This document shows, one piece after another, positions 52,661 to 59,525 of a stretch of 64,000 nucleotides of DNA. The position numbers were made by a program, and so were the translations under genes. Source of the DNA: UBA11865 sp963749825 (GTDB taxonomy: Bacteria > Chloroflexota > Anaerolineae > Promineifilales > Promineifilaceae). Every line of letters begins with the position of its first letter. Position 1 is the stretch's first letter. The notes beneath the pieces are model-generated. The model was not told the DNA's origin, made no database searches, and saw only the letters and a list, made by a program, of their open reading frames with translations. The DNA is taken from positions 1,488,001 to 1,552,000 of the forward strand of contig CAVVOI010000012.1 in NCBI GenBank assembly GCA_963749825.1, given 5' to 3'.

Positions 52661-55250
52661 ACAACCGCCGTCGAGATTGGAGGGAACGGAAGATGTCTCA
52701 ATAGGCATTCTACACCGCCCCCCGCTAAAAACAGTTGTTGTTTTGTTGCTCATCTTCTTCCCGGTCATTTATTTTGTCGGCCGGGAAGAAGTTGTTCGTG
52801 CAGCTTCTCAATCAGAGACGCTGTGGGGCATTGAGCAGGAATGTGATTTCAACATCCAAGATCCTCAAAACAACATCGATGGACAGAGCCTCGATTTCGA
52901 CGACCAGACTGCTTCGTGTACCGGAGGGTTTGCGGTTGGAAAAAAGTCCTGGCTTTATACCGCCTTTCAACCTACCAGCCTGTCACAGATCGATGAGGTC
53001 AGATTAGAAGCGCGGTTCTTGATGACCGGACTCGTCGATGATAGCCTGAATTTAGAAATTTCCGATGGCGCCCAATGGTACAAGCTGGAGGAGTTTTGGG
53101 GCCAAAAGAATCCCCCTCCGGTGACACTGACCACCTTATCATTCGACGTCTCCAACTATCTGAATACTCCAGAGAAGGTTAACCTTGCTTCTCTGCGTTT
53201 CGTCGGAAGAAAAACTCTTGGTCAGCCAGATACGATTACTATAGAGATGGATGGGGCACGGTTGGTCACGAGTGGCGCTCTCGCACTTACAGAAACGCCA
53301 ACGCCGACAGACCTTTTTGTCACTTCCTCTGCCATTCCGCCAACGCCGACGTTTGATAGCGGCACGCCTTCGGGCACTATGATGCCATCTCCTGTACCAA
53401 TTTTATCGACAACTCCTTTAGTTACCCCCACTCCTCCTGGACCCTTAAGTACGCCAGAGCCTACGACTGCCCCTCCCGCCTCAAACACTGTCGAATTCCT
53501 TTGGGGTATTGTGCAAGATTGCGACTATCTCATTGTGAATCCAGAAATGAGCCTGGATCAACAATTTGATGACCAGACGGCTTTTTGCACGGGAGAGTTT
53601 GGAAAAGATAAGAAGGCCTGGCAATATGCGAAGCTGCAACGCACCAGCATCACCAAGATAAATAACGTGGACTTGGAAGTACGTTTTTATATATTGGGAT
53701 TGGTAGACGATCGGATTAATCTGGAGATTTTCGACGGCAGTCAATGGCGCATTATCGAACAATATGGGGCTCAAAATTTTCCCGCTCCTGCCGCATTAAC
53801 TACCCTGGTCTTCGACATTTCAGGCAGCATGAATTCTTTGGCAAAAGTTAATCAGGCGGCCGTTCGTTTCGTTGGAGAGAGTCATTCCGGCAAGGCGGAT
53901 ACAATTACCATTGCTCTGGATGGGGCCCGACTGTTAGTGAGCGGCACGTATGAAATGGCGGACATTCCGACACCTACAAGTTCTGTAACTGTATCCCCGA
54001 CCCTATTCGTTACTCCAGATGGCACATCGTTCCCTATGCGGCAGGAGCTTGGGCCACCTTTCCCAACACCCGGAGTAGCAGCCAATGCCCTGGCTAGCAT
54101 ACAGCTTGCAGGTGAGCCTCACCGAGATAATTCAGGGACGACGGATAGCTGCTCTGCCTGTCACACCGGCCATAATGCCAGCGGGATCGTCTTGCGCCGG
54201 CAATGGCCGGAGGAAATGGTCTGTTTTTCATGCCATGCTGCCGGTGGTAATGGGACAAATGTCGAACCAGCATTTACCAATTACCCCAATTCGCCAACAG
54301 GTTATTTTACACATGATGTTTTGATTACAAATGGAGAGCACCGCCTGAACCAGTCGAATGCATCCGATTATAGTGGAGATAGCCGGCATGTGGAATGCGA
54401 GGACTGCCATAATCCTCATCATTCCGCTCGTGGTGAAGGCAATCCACCCATGGTTCAGCCCGAAATGGTAAGAGTCTCAGGAGTTGAGCCGGTATGGACG
54501 GGACCTGGTGCGCCAGATGCATTCACCTGGATGTTAGAAACAGATCGCGAGTATCAGTTGTGTTTTAAGTGCCATTCCAGTTTTGCGACTCTGCCTGATT
54601 ACCTGCCGGATGGCTGGAATGGAGTTTCTAACGTAGCGAATGGCTTGCGGAAGTTGACGAGTTCCAATCCCCTTCAGGTGTCGGACGGGCGGGATTTAGC
54701 TCGGGAATTTAATCCATTCCAGGTCAGCTACCATCCGCTGGCCACGATGGGGCGAAATCAAAACATTGCTCCAGATAGTTTTGTCGCCGGCTGGTCCCAA
54801 ACGAGTTTGGTTTATTGTTCCGATTGCCATAATAACGCGAATGAGGCAACGGAAGGGAGCGGGCCCCATGGCTCGCCACGCCTTCATATCCTTGATGGGC
54901 AGGCGAATTATTCAACCGTGGTTCTTGATGGCTCGCCTAGAGTCTCAGACCAGGAACTCTGCTTCAAATGCCATAATTACCAGACCTATGTAACCGGACA
55001 AAACGAATCCACTCATTTCAAATTGCATGATAAACACATGGATAATAATTGGGGGACCACCTGCTATACCTGCCATGACTCCCATGGTAGCGAGCAATTG
55101 CATCTTATCAATCTTGACGTGTCAGTCGCAACTCCATTAAATGGAAGGGATAGCCAGACCGCATGGTATTATGACCCGGCGAGTGGAAAAGCGGGATGTT
55201 ACGTGGACTGTCACGGAGACACGCATGACCCAGAAGAATACGAACCATAA
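52647..55250 (+). CDS. Octaheme c-type cytochrome with duplicated beta-domain and Thr/Pro stalk
   Basis: The 867-residue protein starts at ATG 52647, overlapping the hexaheme gene by 14 nt; upstream in-frame starts lie inside that gene. It has a membrane or signal helix (28-44). Two copies of an approximately 150-residue beta-rich domain follow, each opening with LWGI..(E/D)C and containing FDDQTA.CTG.F and DTITI..DGARL. Each is followed by a Thr/Pro linker (TPTPT). A C-terminal region (about 490-867) has seven CXXCH and one CX3CH (CYVDCH) heme motifs of paired type. It looks like a surface-displayed terminal cytochrome. Confidence 0.88.
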   Translation: MRIPKQPPSRLEGTEDVSIGILHRPPLKTVVVLLLIFFPVIYFVGREEVVRAASQSETLWGIEQECDFNIQDPQNNIDGQSLDFDDQTASCTGGFAVGKKSWLYTAFQPTSLSQIDEVRLEARFLMTGLVDDSLNLEISDGAQWYKLEEFWGQKNPPPVTLTTLSFDVSNYLNTPEKVNLASLRFVGRKTLGQPDTITIEMDGARLVTSGALALTETPTPTDLFVTSSAIPPTPTFDSGTPSGTMMPSPVPILSTTPLVTPTPPGPLSTPEPTTAPPASNTVEFLWGIVQDCDYLIVNPEMSLDQQFDDQTAFCTGEFGKDKKAWQYAKLQRTSITKINNVDLEVRFYILGLVDDRINLEIFDGSQWRIIEQYGAQNFPAPAALTTLVFDISGSMNSLAKVNQAAVRFVGESHSGKADTITIALDGARLLVSGTYEMADIPTPTSSVTVSPTLFVTPDGTSFPMRQELGPPFPTPGVAANALASIQLAGEPHRDNSGTTDSCSACHTGHNASGIVLRRQWPEEMVCFSCHAAGGNGTNVEPAFTNYPNSPTGYFTHDVLITNGEHRLNQSNASDYSGDSRHVECEDCHNPHHSARGEGNPPMVQPEMVRVSGVEPVWTGPGAPDAFTWMLETDREYQLCFKCHSSFATLPDYLPDGWNGVSNVANGLRKLTSSNPLQVSDGRDLAREFNPFQVSYHPLATMGRNQNIAPDSFVAGWSQTSLVYCSDCHNNANEATEGSGPHGSPRLHILDGQANYSTVVLDGSPRVSDQELCFKCHNYQTYVTGQNESTHFKLHDKHMDNNWGTTCYTCHDSHGSEQLHLINLDVSVATPLNGRDSQTAWYYDPASGKAGCYVDCHGDTHDPEEYEP

Positions 55251-55269
55251 TGTTGAAAACCCACTGCCG

Positions 55270-55480
55270 CTTCGCTGTTCCCAAGGGACATCTTGAGGGG
55301 CCCGGGTAGTCAACACGTCCGTCAAGAAGGGTCTCATGGCCCAACCAACGACCAACCGGGAGTACAGGTCCAGAACGACCGCCAGGTACAACCAACCTTC
55401 CGCAGTTCGGACGTAAGTGATATCGGTTACCCATTTTTCGTTCGGGCCGCTGGCACGGTGACATTTTCGATTTTTTTTTA
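55270..55480 (-). pseudogene. IS3-family transposase fragment
   Basis: Reading on the minus strand, about 65 codons match the integrase core of IS3-type OrfB: NEKWVTDITYVRTAEGWLYL and VVLDLYSRLVVGWAM. The fragment has neither start nor the remaining catalytic residues and turns into unrelated sequence after FLTDVLTT. It sits immediately after the octaheme gene (stop 55250) and is a dead remnant. Confidence 0.8.
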
Positions 55481-55539
55481 ATGGGTGACAGATTCCCTGA
55501 ACAACAACAGATCAAGGAACAAGATCAAGGAACGGCCGT

Positions 55540-55568
55540 TGACATTGGGCCGTTTAGTATGCTAATAT
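55540..55568 (+). promoter_or_regulatory. Sigma-70 promoter of the second PadR module
   Basis: A perfect TTGACA at 55540-55545 and TAATAT at 55563-55568 are separated by 17 bp. The operator dyad overlaps the end of the -10 hexamer, a classic arrangement for repression. Confidence 0.65.
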
Positions 55569-55584
55569 GTCGTTAGGCGACATA
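55566..55584. promoter_or_regulatory. Putative PadR operator (module 2)
   Basis: This is a perfect inverted repeat, TATGTCG-TTAGG-CGACATA, overlapping the -10 region, so a bound PadR would block the promoter. The core is shared with the site at 42157-42175. Confidence 0.7.
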
Positions 55585-55613
55585 TAGTTGACATTAAATC
55601 AGCATAGAAGGAG

Positions 55614-55958
55614 ATGATGGATATTCAAACTCGCTTTCCTTTAACGGAACCTACTTTTTTTATTCTGCTGGTGCTGGCGCCAGGTCCGCAGCATGGATAC
55701 GCTATCATGAAGGAAACAACCGCCTTGAGTGACGGCCGTGTGCGATTAAGCACCTCTACGCTATATGGGGCGATCAAACGACTACTGGACCAAGGTTGGA
55801 TAGCGCGTTCTGCAGCGGATAGCGGAGTAGAAAACGGCCGTGAACGAAAGGCATACCAGCTAACCGACCTGGGTCGACGCATTTTGAAAGCCGAAACGGC
55901 GCGGCTGCAATCGTTGGTGACGATAGCGCAGCAAGCTGAGGCAGGTGTTTCTCGATGA
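55614..55958 (+). CDS. PadR-family transcriptional regulator (module 2)
   Basis: The 114-residue PadR protein closely resembles the one at 42177: EPTFFILLVLAPGPQHGYAIMKE, LSTSTLYGAIKRLL and YQLTDLGRRILKAE. AGAAGGAG lies directly before the ATG ATG start. Its stop overlaps the ATG of a 37-codon ORF (ATGA), making a coupled chain of genes. It probably represses its own operon through the dyad at 55566-55584. Confidence 0.93.
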   Translation: MMDIQTRFPLTEPTFFILLVLAPGPQHGYAIMKETTALSDGRVRLSTSTLYGAIKRLLDQGWIARSAADSGVENGRERKAYQLTDLGRRILKAETARLQSLVTIAQQAEAGVSR

Positions 55959-56068
55959 ACGACATTACCTGGCTAGCCATTCGGCTGCATTTGTTGCTGA
56001 TCCGCTTGGATCCAGCCTCATTTTGGGAGGAATTTGGGGCGGATATGGCGGCCGGAGCTCGGGCATGA
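55955..56068 (+). CDS. 37-residue ORF translationally coupled between PadR and membrane protein genes
   Basis: The ATG overlaps the PadR stop (ATGA) and its TGA overlaps the next gene's ATG (ATGA again). The product contains LLLIRLDPASFWEEFGADM, which aligns with AFLLRLYPRQFREEFRDEM in the downstream protein, so it looks like an extra, degenerate copy of the N-terminal prefix motif. It is either a genuine small protein or a translational-coupling leader. Confidence 0.5.
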   Translation: MNDITWLAIRLHLLLIRLDPASFWEEFGADMAAGARA

Positions 56069-56982
56069 AGTTGTTCGTTCGTCTTCTCACCAGCTTTTAC
56101 GCCTTTCTTTTGAGGCTCTATCCTCGTCAATTCCGGGAAGAGTTCCGAGATGAGATGATGGTTGTTTTCGCTGCAGCTCTGCAGGAAGTCAAGCAACGAG
56201 GATTTCGTTCGATAGCTGTCATTTGGCTGCGCGAGGTGCGAGATCTGCCCCAAAGCCTCGCCCGGGCGCATTGGCATGACTTAAACTACCAGGAGTCGAT
56301 ATTAATGAAAGATTATAAAGAACCCGACAGGACCCTTTATCTCGGGTGGGTGGTATTGACTGCCATCAGTCTTCCCCTCGCCTGGATTTTTTCCTGGGTC
56401 ATCATTTATCTGATTATGGCGATTGTGGGCGGCACGATGCAGGTCGGCGACCATACTGGCCCCACCGAGGATATCGTAGGGTCGTACATCGTCATCCCCA
56501 TGATAGGACTCTCCCTAGGCTGTCTACAATGGCTTATTTTACGGCGTTACCTGCCACGGATGGGTTGGTGGATCGTGGCCACCTGCCTTGGTTTGTTGCT
56601 GGCCTTTGGCATCTCTTTCAACCTCAGCGGTCTCGCCCACTCCCTCGGCTTTGAGATCGATAACGACTGGAGCATTTTATACACGATGGTCCTGCTTGGT
56701 GGATCTATCGGGCTATTGCAATGGTTCGTGCTTCGACGGTATGTCTCTCGCGCCGGTTGGTGGATTATTGCCAGCGTCGCCGGCTGGATTTTGGCCGTCT
56801 TGGTCGTCCTTGGCATGGTCGCTGTAGTGGATAGCAACTATAGTAGCGTTTTTTCCGAGATTTCGGCACAGGCCTTCCAATATTTTGCCGTCACCCTGAT
56901 GCCCGCTATCGTCACCAGCATCGCCCTATGGCGGTTATTAAACCCAACCAAAGGGGGTACCCATCAGCCGATCTTTCAATGA
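56065..56982 (+). CDS. PadR-coupled membrane protein (module 2, first copy)
   Basis: The protein is about 305 residues from the ATG at 56065. The N-terminus has FLLRLYPRQFREEFRDEMMVVFA, followed by a cytoplasmic helical part, and about six membrane helices from residue 90. Two internal repeats share the pattern LQWLILRRYLPRMGWWI and LQWFVLRRYVSRAGWWI. It is paralogous to the next gene and, in its prefix, to 42527. A longer frame from GTG 55945 exists but would overlap the coupled small ORF. The function is unknown. Confidence 0.8.
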   Translation: MKLFVRLLTSFYAFLLRLYPRQFREEFRDEMMVVFAAALQEVKQRGFRSIAVIWLREVRDLPQSLARAHWHDLNYQESILMKDYKEPDRTLYLGWVVLTAISLPLAWIFSWVIIYLIMAIVGGTMQVGDHTGPTEDIVGSYIVIPMIGLSLGCLQWLILRRYLPRMGWWIVATCLGLLLAFGISFNLSGLAHSLGFEIDNDWSILYTMVLLGGSIGLLQWFVLRRYVSRAGWWIIASVAGWILAVLVVLGMVAVVDSNYSSVFSEISAQAFQYFAVTLMPAIVTSIALWRLLNPTKGGTHQPIFQ

Positions 56983-57011
56983 CCGAGTCATTTTTTTGAA
57001 GGGGGCATTCT

Positions 57012-57860
57012 GTGAAACCAGGGATTGTTTTCGCTCTCATCTATATTTATCATTATCTACTACGCCTTTACCCGGCCGATTTTTTGGACCAATTCGGCAA
57101 TGAAATGGAAGCCGTGTTTGCCGAATCGATCAGCGAAGCGGCGCGAGTGAATCAGCGCACATTGTTCGTGTTTATTCTGCGGGAGCTACGCGATTATCCT
57201 TCTTCATTACTTCGCCAACATTGGCGCAACATCAAGCATTTGGAGCCAATTCTCATGACCTCGATTAAAAAACCCGAATGGTTCTTTTATCCGGCCTGGA
57301 TTATTTTGACGACGCTATGTATTCCCATTGCCTTTATTCTGTCCCTCTTCATCGTTAAGGTCATTGTTAATTTTGTCGATGATTTCATCTATGTGGATGG
57401 GGTGCGCCACATTACCGAAGACTATTTGGGTACTTATATCTTTATTCCGGTTGTGAGTCTATTGACGGGGGTAATGCAATATGGGTTACTGCGCCGTTAT
57501 TTGCCACGCATGGGCTGGTGGGTGTTAGCTACAACCGGGGGCTGGCTCCTGGGAATGCTCCTGATATTCGGCTGGCTTAGTTTCTGGGCGTACGATTCCC
57601 GGGATATGGATTTGGGGTTTATCGTGCTGGGGTTGTCAATTGGTGTGGGGCAATGGCTGCTGCTACGGCGACGTTTGCTCCGGGCCGGTTGGTGGATTGT
57701 GGCCAGTGTTGTGGGCTGGGGCTTGTTTGGTCTGATAATGGGTGGTTCTTTTGGCCAATTCGGGCTAATAGTTTTGGGCTTGTTGCCAGCTTGCGTGACG
57801 GCCGCAATGTTAGCGTTGCTCATGAACCGGGATCAGCCGTCTGAAATGCAAGATGTATAA
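57012..57860 (+). CDS. PadR-coupled membrane protein (module 2, second copy)
   Basis: The 282-residue protein starts at GTG 57012, with GAAGGGGG upstream, 29 nt after its paralogue. It has the prefix LLRLYPADFLDQFGNEMEAVFAE, then about six membrane helices with the same repeated GLLRRYLPRMGWW and LLRRRLLRAGWW blocks. The two paralogues may form a heteromeric membrane complex under the control of the PadR protein. No catalytic motif is visible. Confidence 0.8.
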   Translation: MKPGIVFALIYIYHYLLRLYPADFLDQFGNEMEAVFAESISEAARVNQRTLFVFILRELRDYPSSLLRQHWRNIKHLEPILMTSIKKPEWFFYPAWIILTTLCIPIAFILSLFIVKVIVNFVDDFIYVDGVRHITEDYLGTYIFIPVVSLLTGVMQYGLLRRYLPRMGWWVLATTGGWLLGMLLIFGWLSFWAYDSRDMDLGFIVLGLSIGVGQWLLLRRRLLRAGWWIVASVVGWGLFGLIMGGSFGQFGLIVLGLLPACVTAAMLALLMNRDQPSEMQDV

Positions 57861-58304
57861 GCGCTTGGGGCGCATCTGTTTGGCAAAACTACCACCTGCT
57901 TTGCGATCCGGAGCAGCAGTTGAATCAAGTGAATTCCCCTAACAACGAGCAAGTTGCCGATTTTCCGGTGAATATAAGGACTTGCTTACTGGTGACCAGC
58001 CAACGCCAAGCCAGACACTCTTCAAAGTATCAGTTAGAAATCTCATAACTACCGCTATTCAAGCTCCCCAACGGGTTGAAAGCCCACGGCCGGTTCGCGG
58101 TCGAATAGTCGGCTAGATAGGAATAAATATGAGGTTTAGCTGTTTTAGGAGCAGTTATGGATTCAGTTTGTGAGTGTAAACAAATGAAGGGCTGGGAATT
58201 GTTCAATCCAAAAAAGTGCGGCTGACAAGGTTGACGATTGGCTCGGCTGTGGTACCGTCCAATCAGTATCCATCAATAGATAACCACAAGACATGGGAGG
58301 GTAA
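57861..58304. other. Gene-free interval with a degenerate repeat copy
   Basis: No coding sequence is recognised. The stretch 58091-58114 matches the 5' part of the degenerate repeat at 59322 at about 18 of 24 positions. A further segment near 58155-58180 weakly resembles one near 23090-23115. The right end holds the promoter and GGGAGG site of the UlaG-like gene. Confidence 0.4.
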
Positions 58305-59069
58305 ATGCAATTACGTCTCATTCGCAATGCAACATTTCGACTAAACTACGGCGGACGAGTACTTCTTACCGATCCATTCCTGGCGCCAAAGCATTCGCTG
58401 CCCGCATTCGACAACATCTCCCTCAATCCCATCGTCGATTTGCCTTGCCCACCGCGAGAAGTCCTGGAAAACGTTGAGGTAGTCGTTCTTTCGCATTTAC
58501 ACAGTGACCATTTTGACCTGATTGCTCAAGAGTTAATACCGAAAAACACAACCATCTTTTGCCAACCTGGCGACGAAACTCGAATTGCCGAAACCGGGTT
58601 CCTAGATATTAATCCAATAGAAAGCTTCACTAACTGGTTAGGCATTACAATTACTCGCACACCAGGACAACATGGAACCGGGTCTTTGGCCAAACAGATG
58701 GGCAAGGTATCTGGCTTTGTCTTTCAAGCAGATGATGAGCCAACCGTTTATTGGGCGGGAGACACCATCTGGTACGGAGAAATCCGGTCAGTAATTGATC
58801 GTTTTCAGCCTGATATTATCATCACTCATTCGAGCGGCGCGAGATTCGGAGATAGCGACCCCATCGTCATGGATGCCAAACAAACAATAGCCGTCTGTCA
58901 AATGGCAACGGAAGCGACGGTCATTGCCATTCATATGGAGTCACTAGACCATGGCAGGGTCTCTCGCGCAGACTTAGCTGCACTGGCTGAATCAAGCGGC
59001 CTTCGGCCGGGGCAGTTACTCATTCCAGCTGATGGCGAGACAATCAATTTCACGATGCGTCTTACTTGA
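58305..59069 (+). CDS. UlaG-like metallo-beta-lactamase-fold hydrolase
   Basis: The 254-residue protein has the metallo-beta-lactamase fold: metal motif SHLHSDHFD, a downstream His in RTPGQHGTG, Asp in YWAGDTIWYG, and His in IAIHMESLDH. It starts LRLIRNATFRLNYGG, as UlaG-type lactonases and their relatives do. It is probably a cytoplasmic hydrolase of a lactone or phosphoester. GGGAGGG precedes the ATG. The substrate is unknown, and no sugar-uptake genes are adjacent. Confidence 0.88.
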   Translation: MQLRLIRNATFRLNYGGRVLLTDPFLAPKHSLPAFDNISLNPIVDLPCPPREVLENVEVVVLSHLHSDHFDLIAQELIPKNTTIFCQPGDETRIAETGFLDINPIESFTNWLGITITRTPGQHGTGSLAKQMGKVSGFVFQADDEPTVYWAGDTIWYGEIRSVIDRFQPDIIITHSSGARFGDSDPIVMDAKQTIAVCQMATEATVIAIHMESLDHGRVSRADLAALAESSGLRPGQLLIPADGETINFTMRLT

Positions 59070-59525
59070 GCCATCTCGCCCTGTTGCCAATTCACAACGC
59101 ATCAATATTCTGCTCACCGATTTTCGATGTGCCGCTTGAGTCCCGATTCTCTCCAAATGGTTTCATGATAAGTGATTCCACACCTAGCCCTGCGCTAATT
59201 CATCCAGTATTTATCCTGTATCCGAGATTCATGAGACCCTATCCTATTTATTGGTCGTACTTAAATTGCCTAAGGCTCTATAGGGGTCAATAAACATACT
59301 TGTCAACTGAAACTGAATGTCCGATTTGCGGTTGAATATACGACTTCAATTTCGCCATCCTGACCGGCATTTTGTTTGCTGTTAGCCGGCCCGATCCCAG
59401 TCATTCGCAGGCCAGCCGGAATTCGATTTGTACCGCAGGATGGCATCCTGCAGCTAGGCCGCGGGTCTGGCTACTTTTCTCGCACCAGACAATGCATTGA
59501 CACAGCAGTTAAAATAGTAAATATC
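59070..59525. other. Gene-free interval upstream of comEC
   Basis: Between the UlaG-like gene and the comEC ATG at 59526 no gene is recognised. The comEC frame stays open upstream to 59376 but codes nothing family-like there. A comEC-like relic lies at 59322-59391. Confidence 0.45.
59322..59391. repeat. Degenerate repeat with comEC-like segment (copy B)
   Basis: Positions 59345-59391 match comEC 60261-60307 at 40 of 47 bases. Read in the comEC frame it gives FNFAILTGILFAVSRP, against FNIAILAGILLAISRP in ComEC, with conservative changes. The preceding 23 bases match copy A at 46645. This is best explained as a relic of a second comEC-like sequence. Confidence 0.6.

Noticed and set aside
53222..53488. 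Val/Gly-rich minus-strand frame in the octaheme gene
   Set aside because: It is the complement of the Thr/Pro linker and not a gene.
59376..59525. Longer N-terminus for ComEC
   Set aside because: The added 50 residues are not hydrophobic or family-like and overlap the decayed repeat. ATG 59526 begins the usual first membrane helix.
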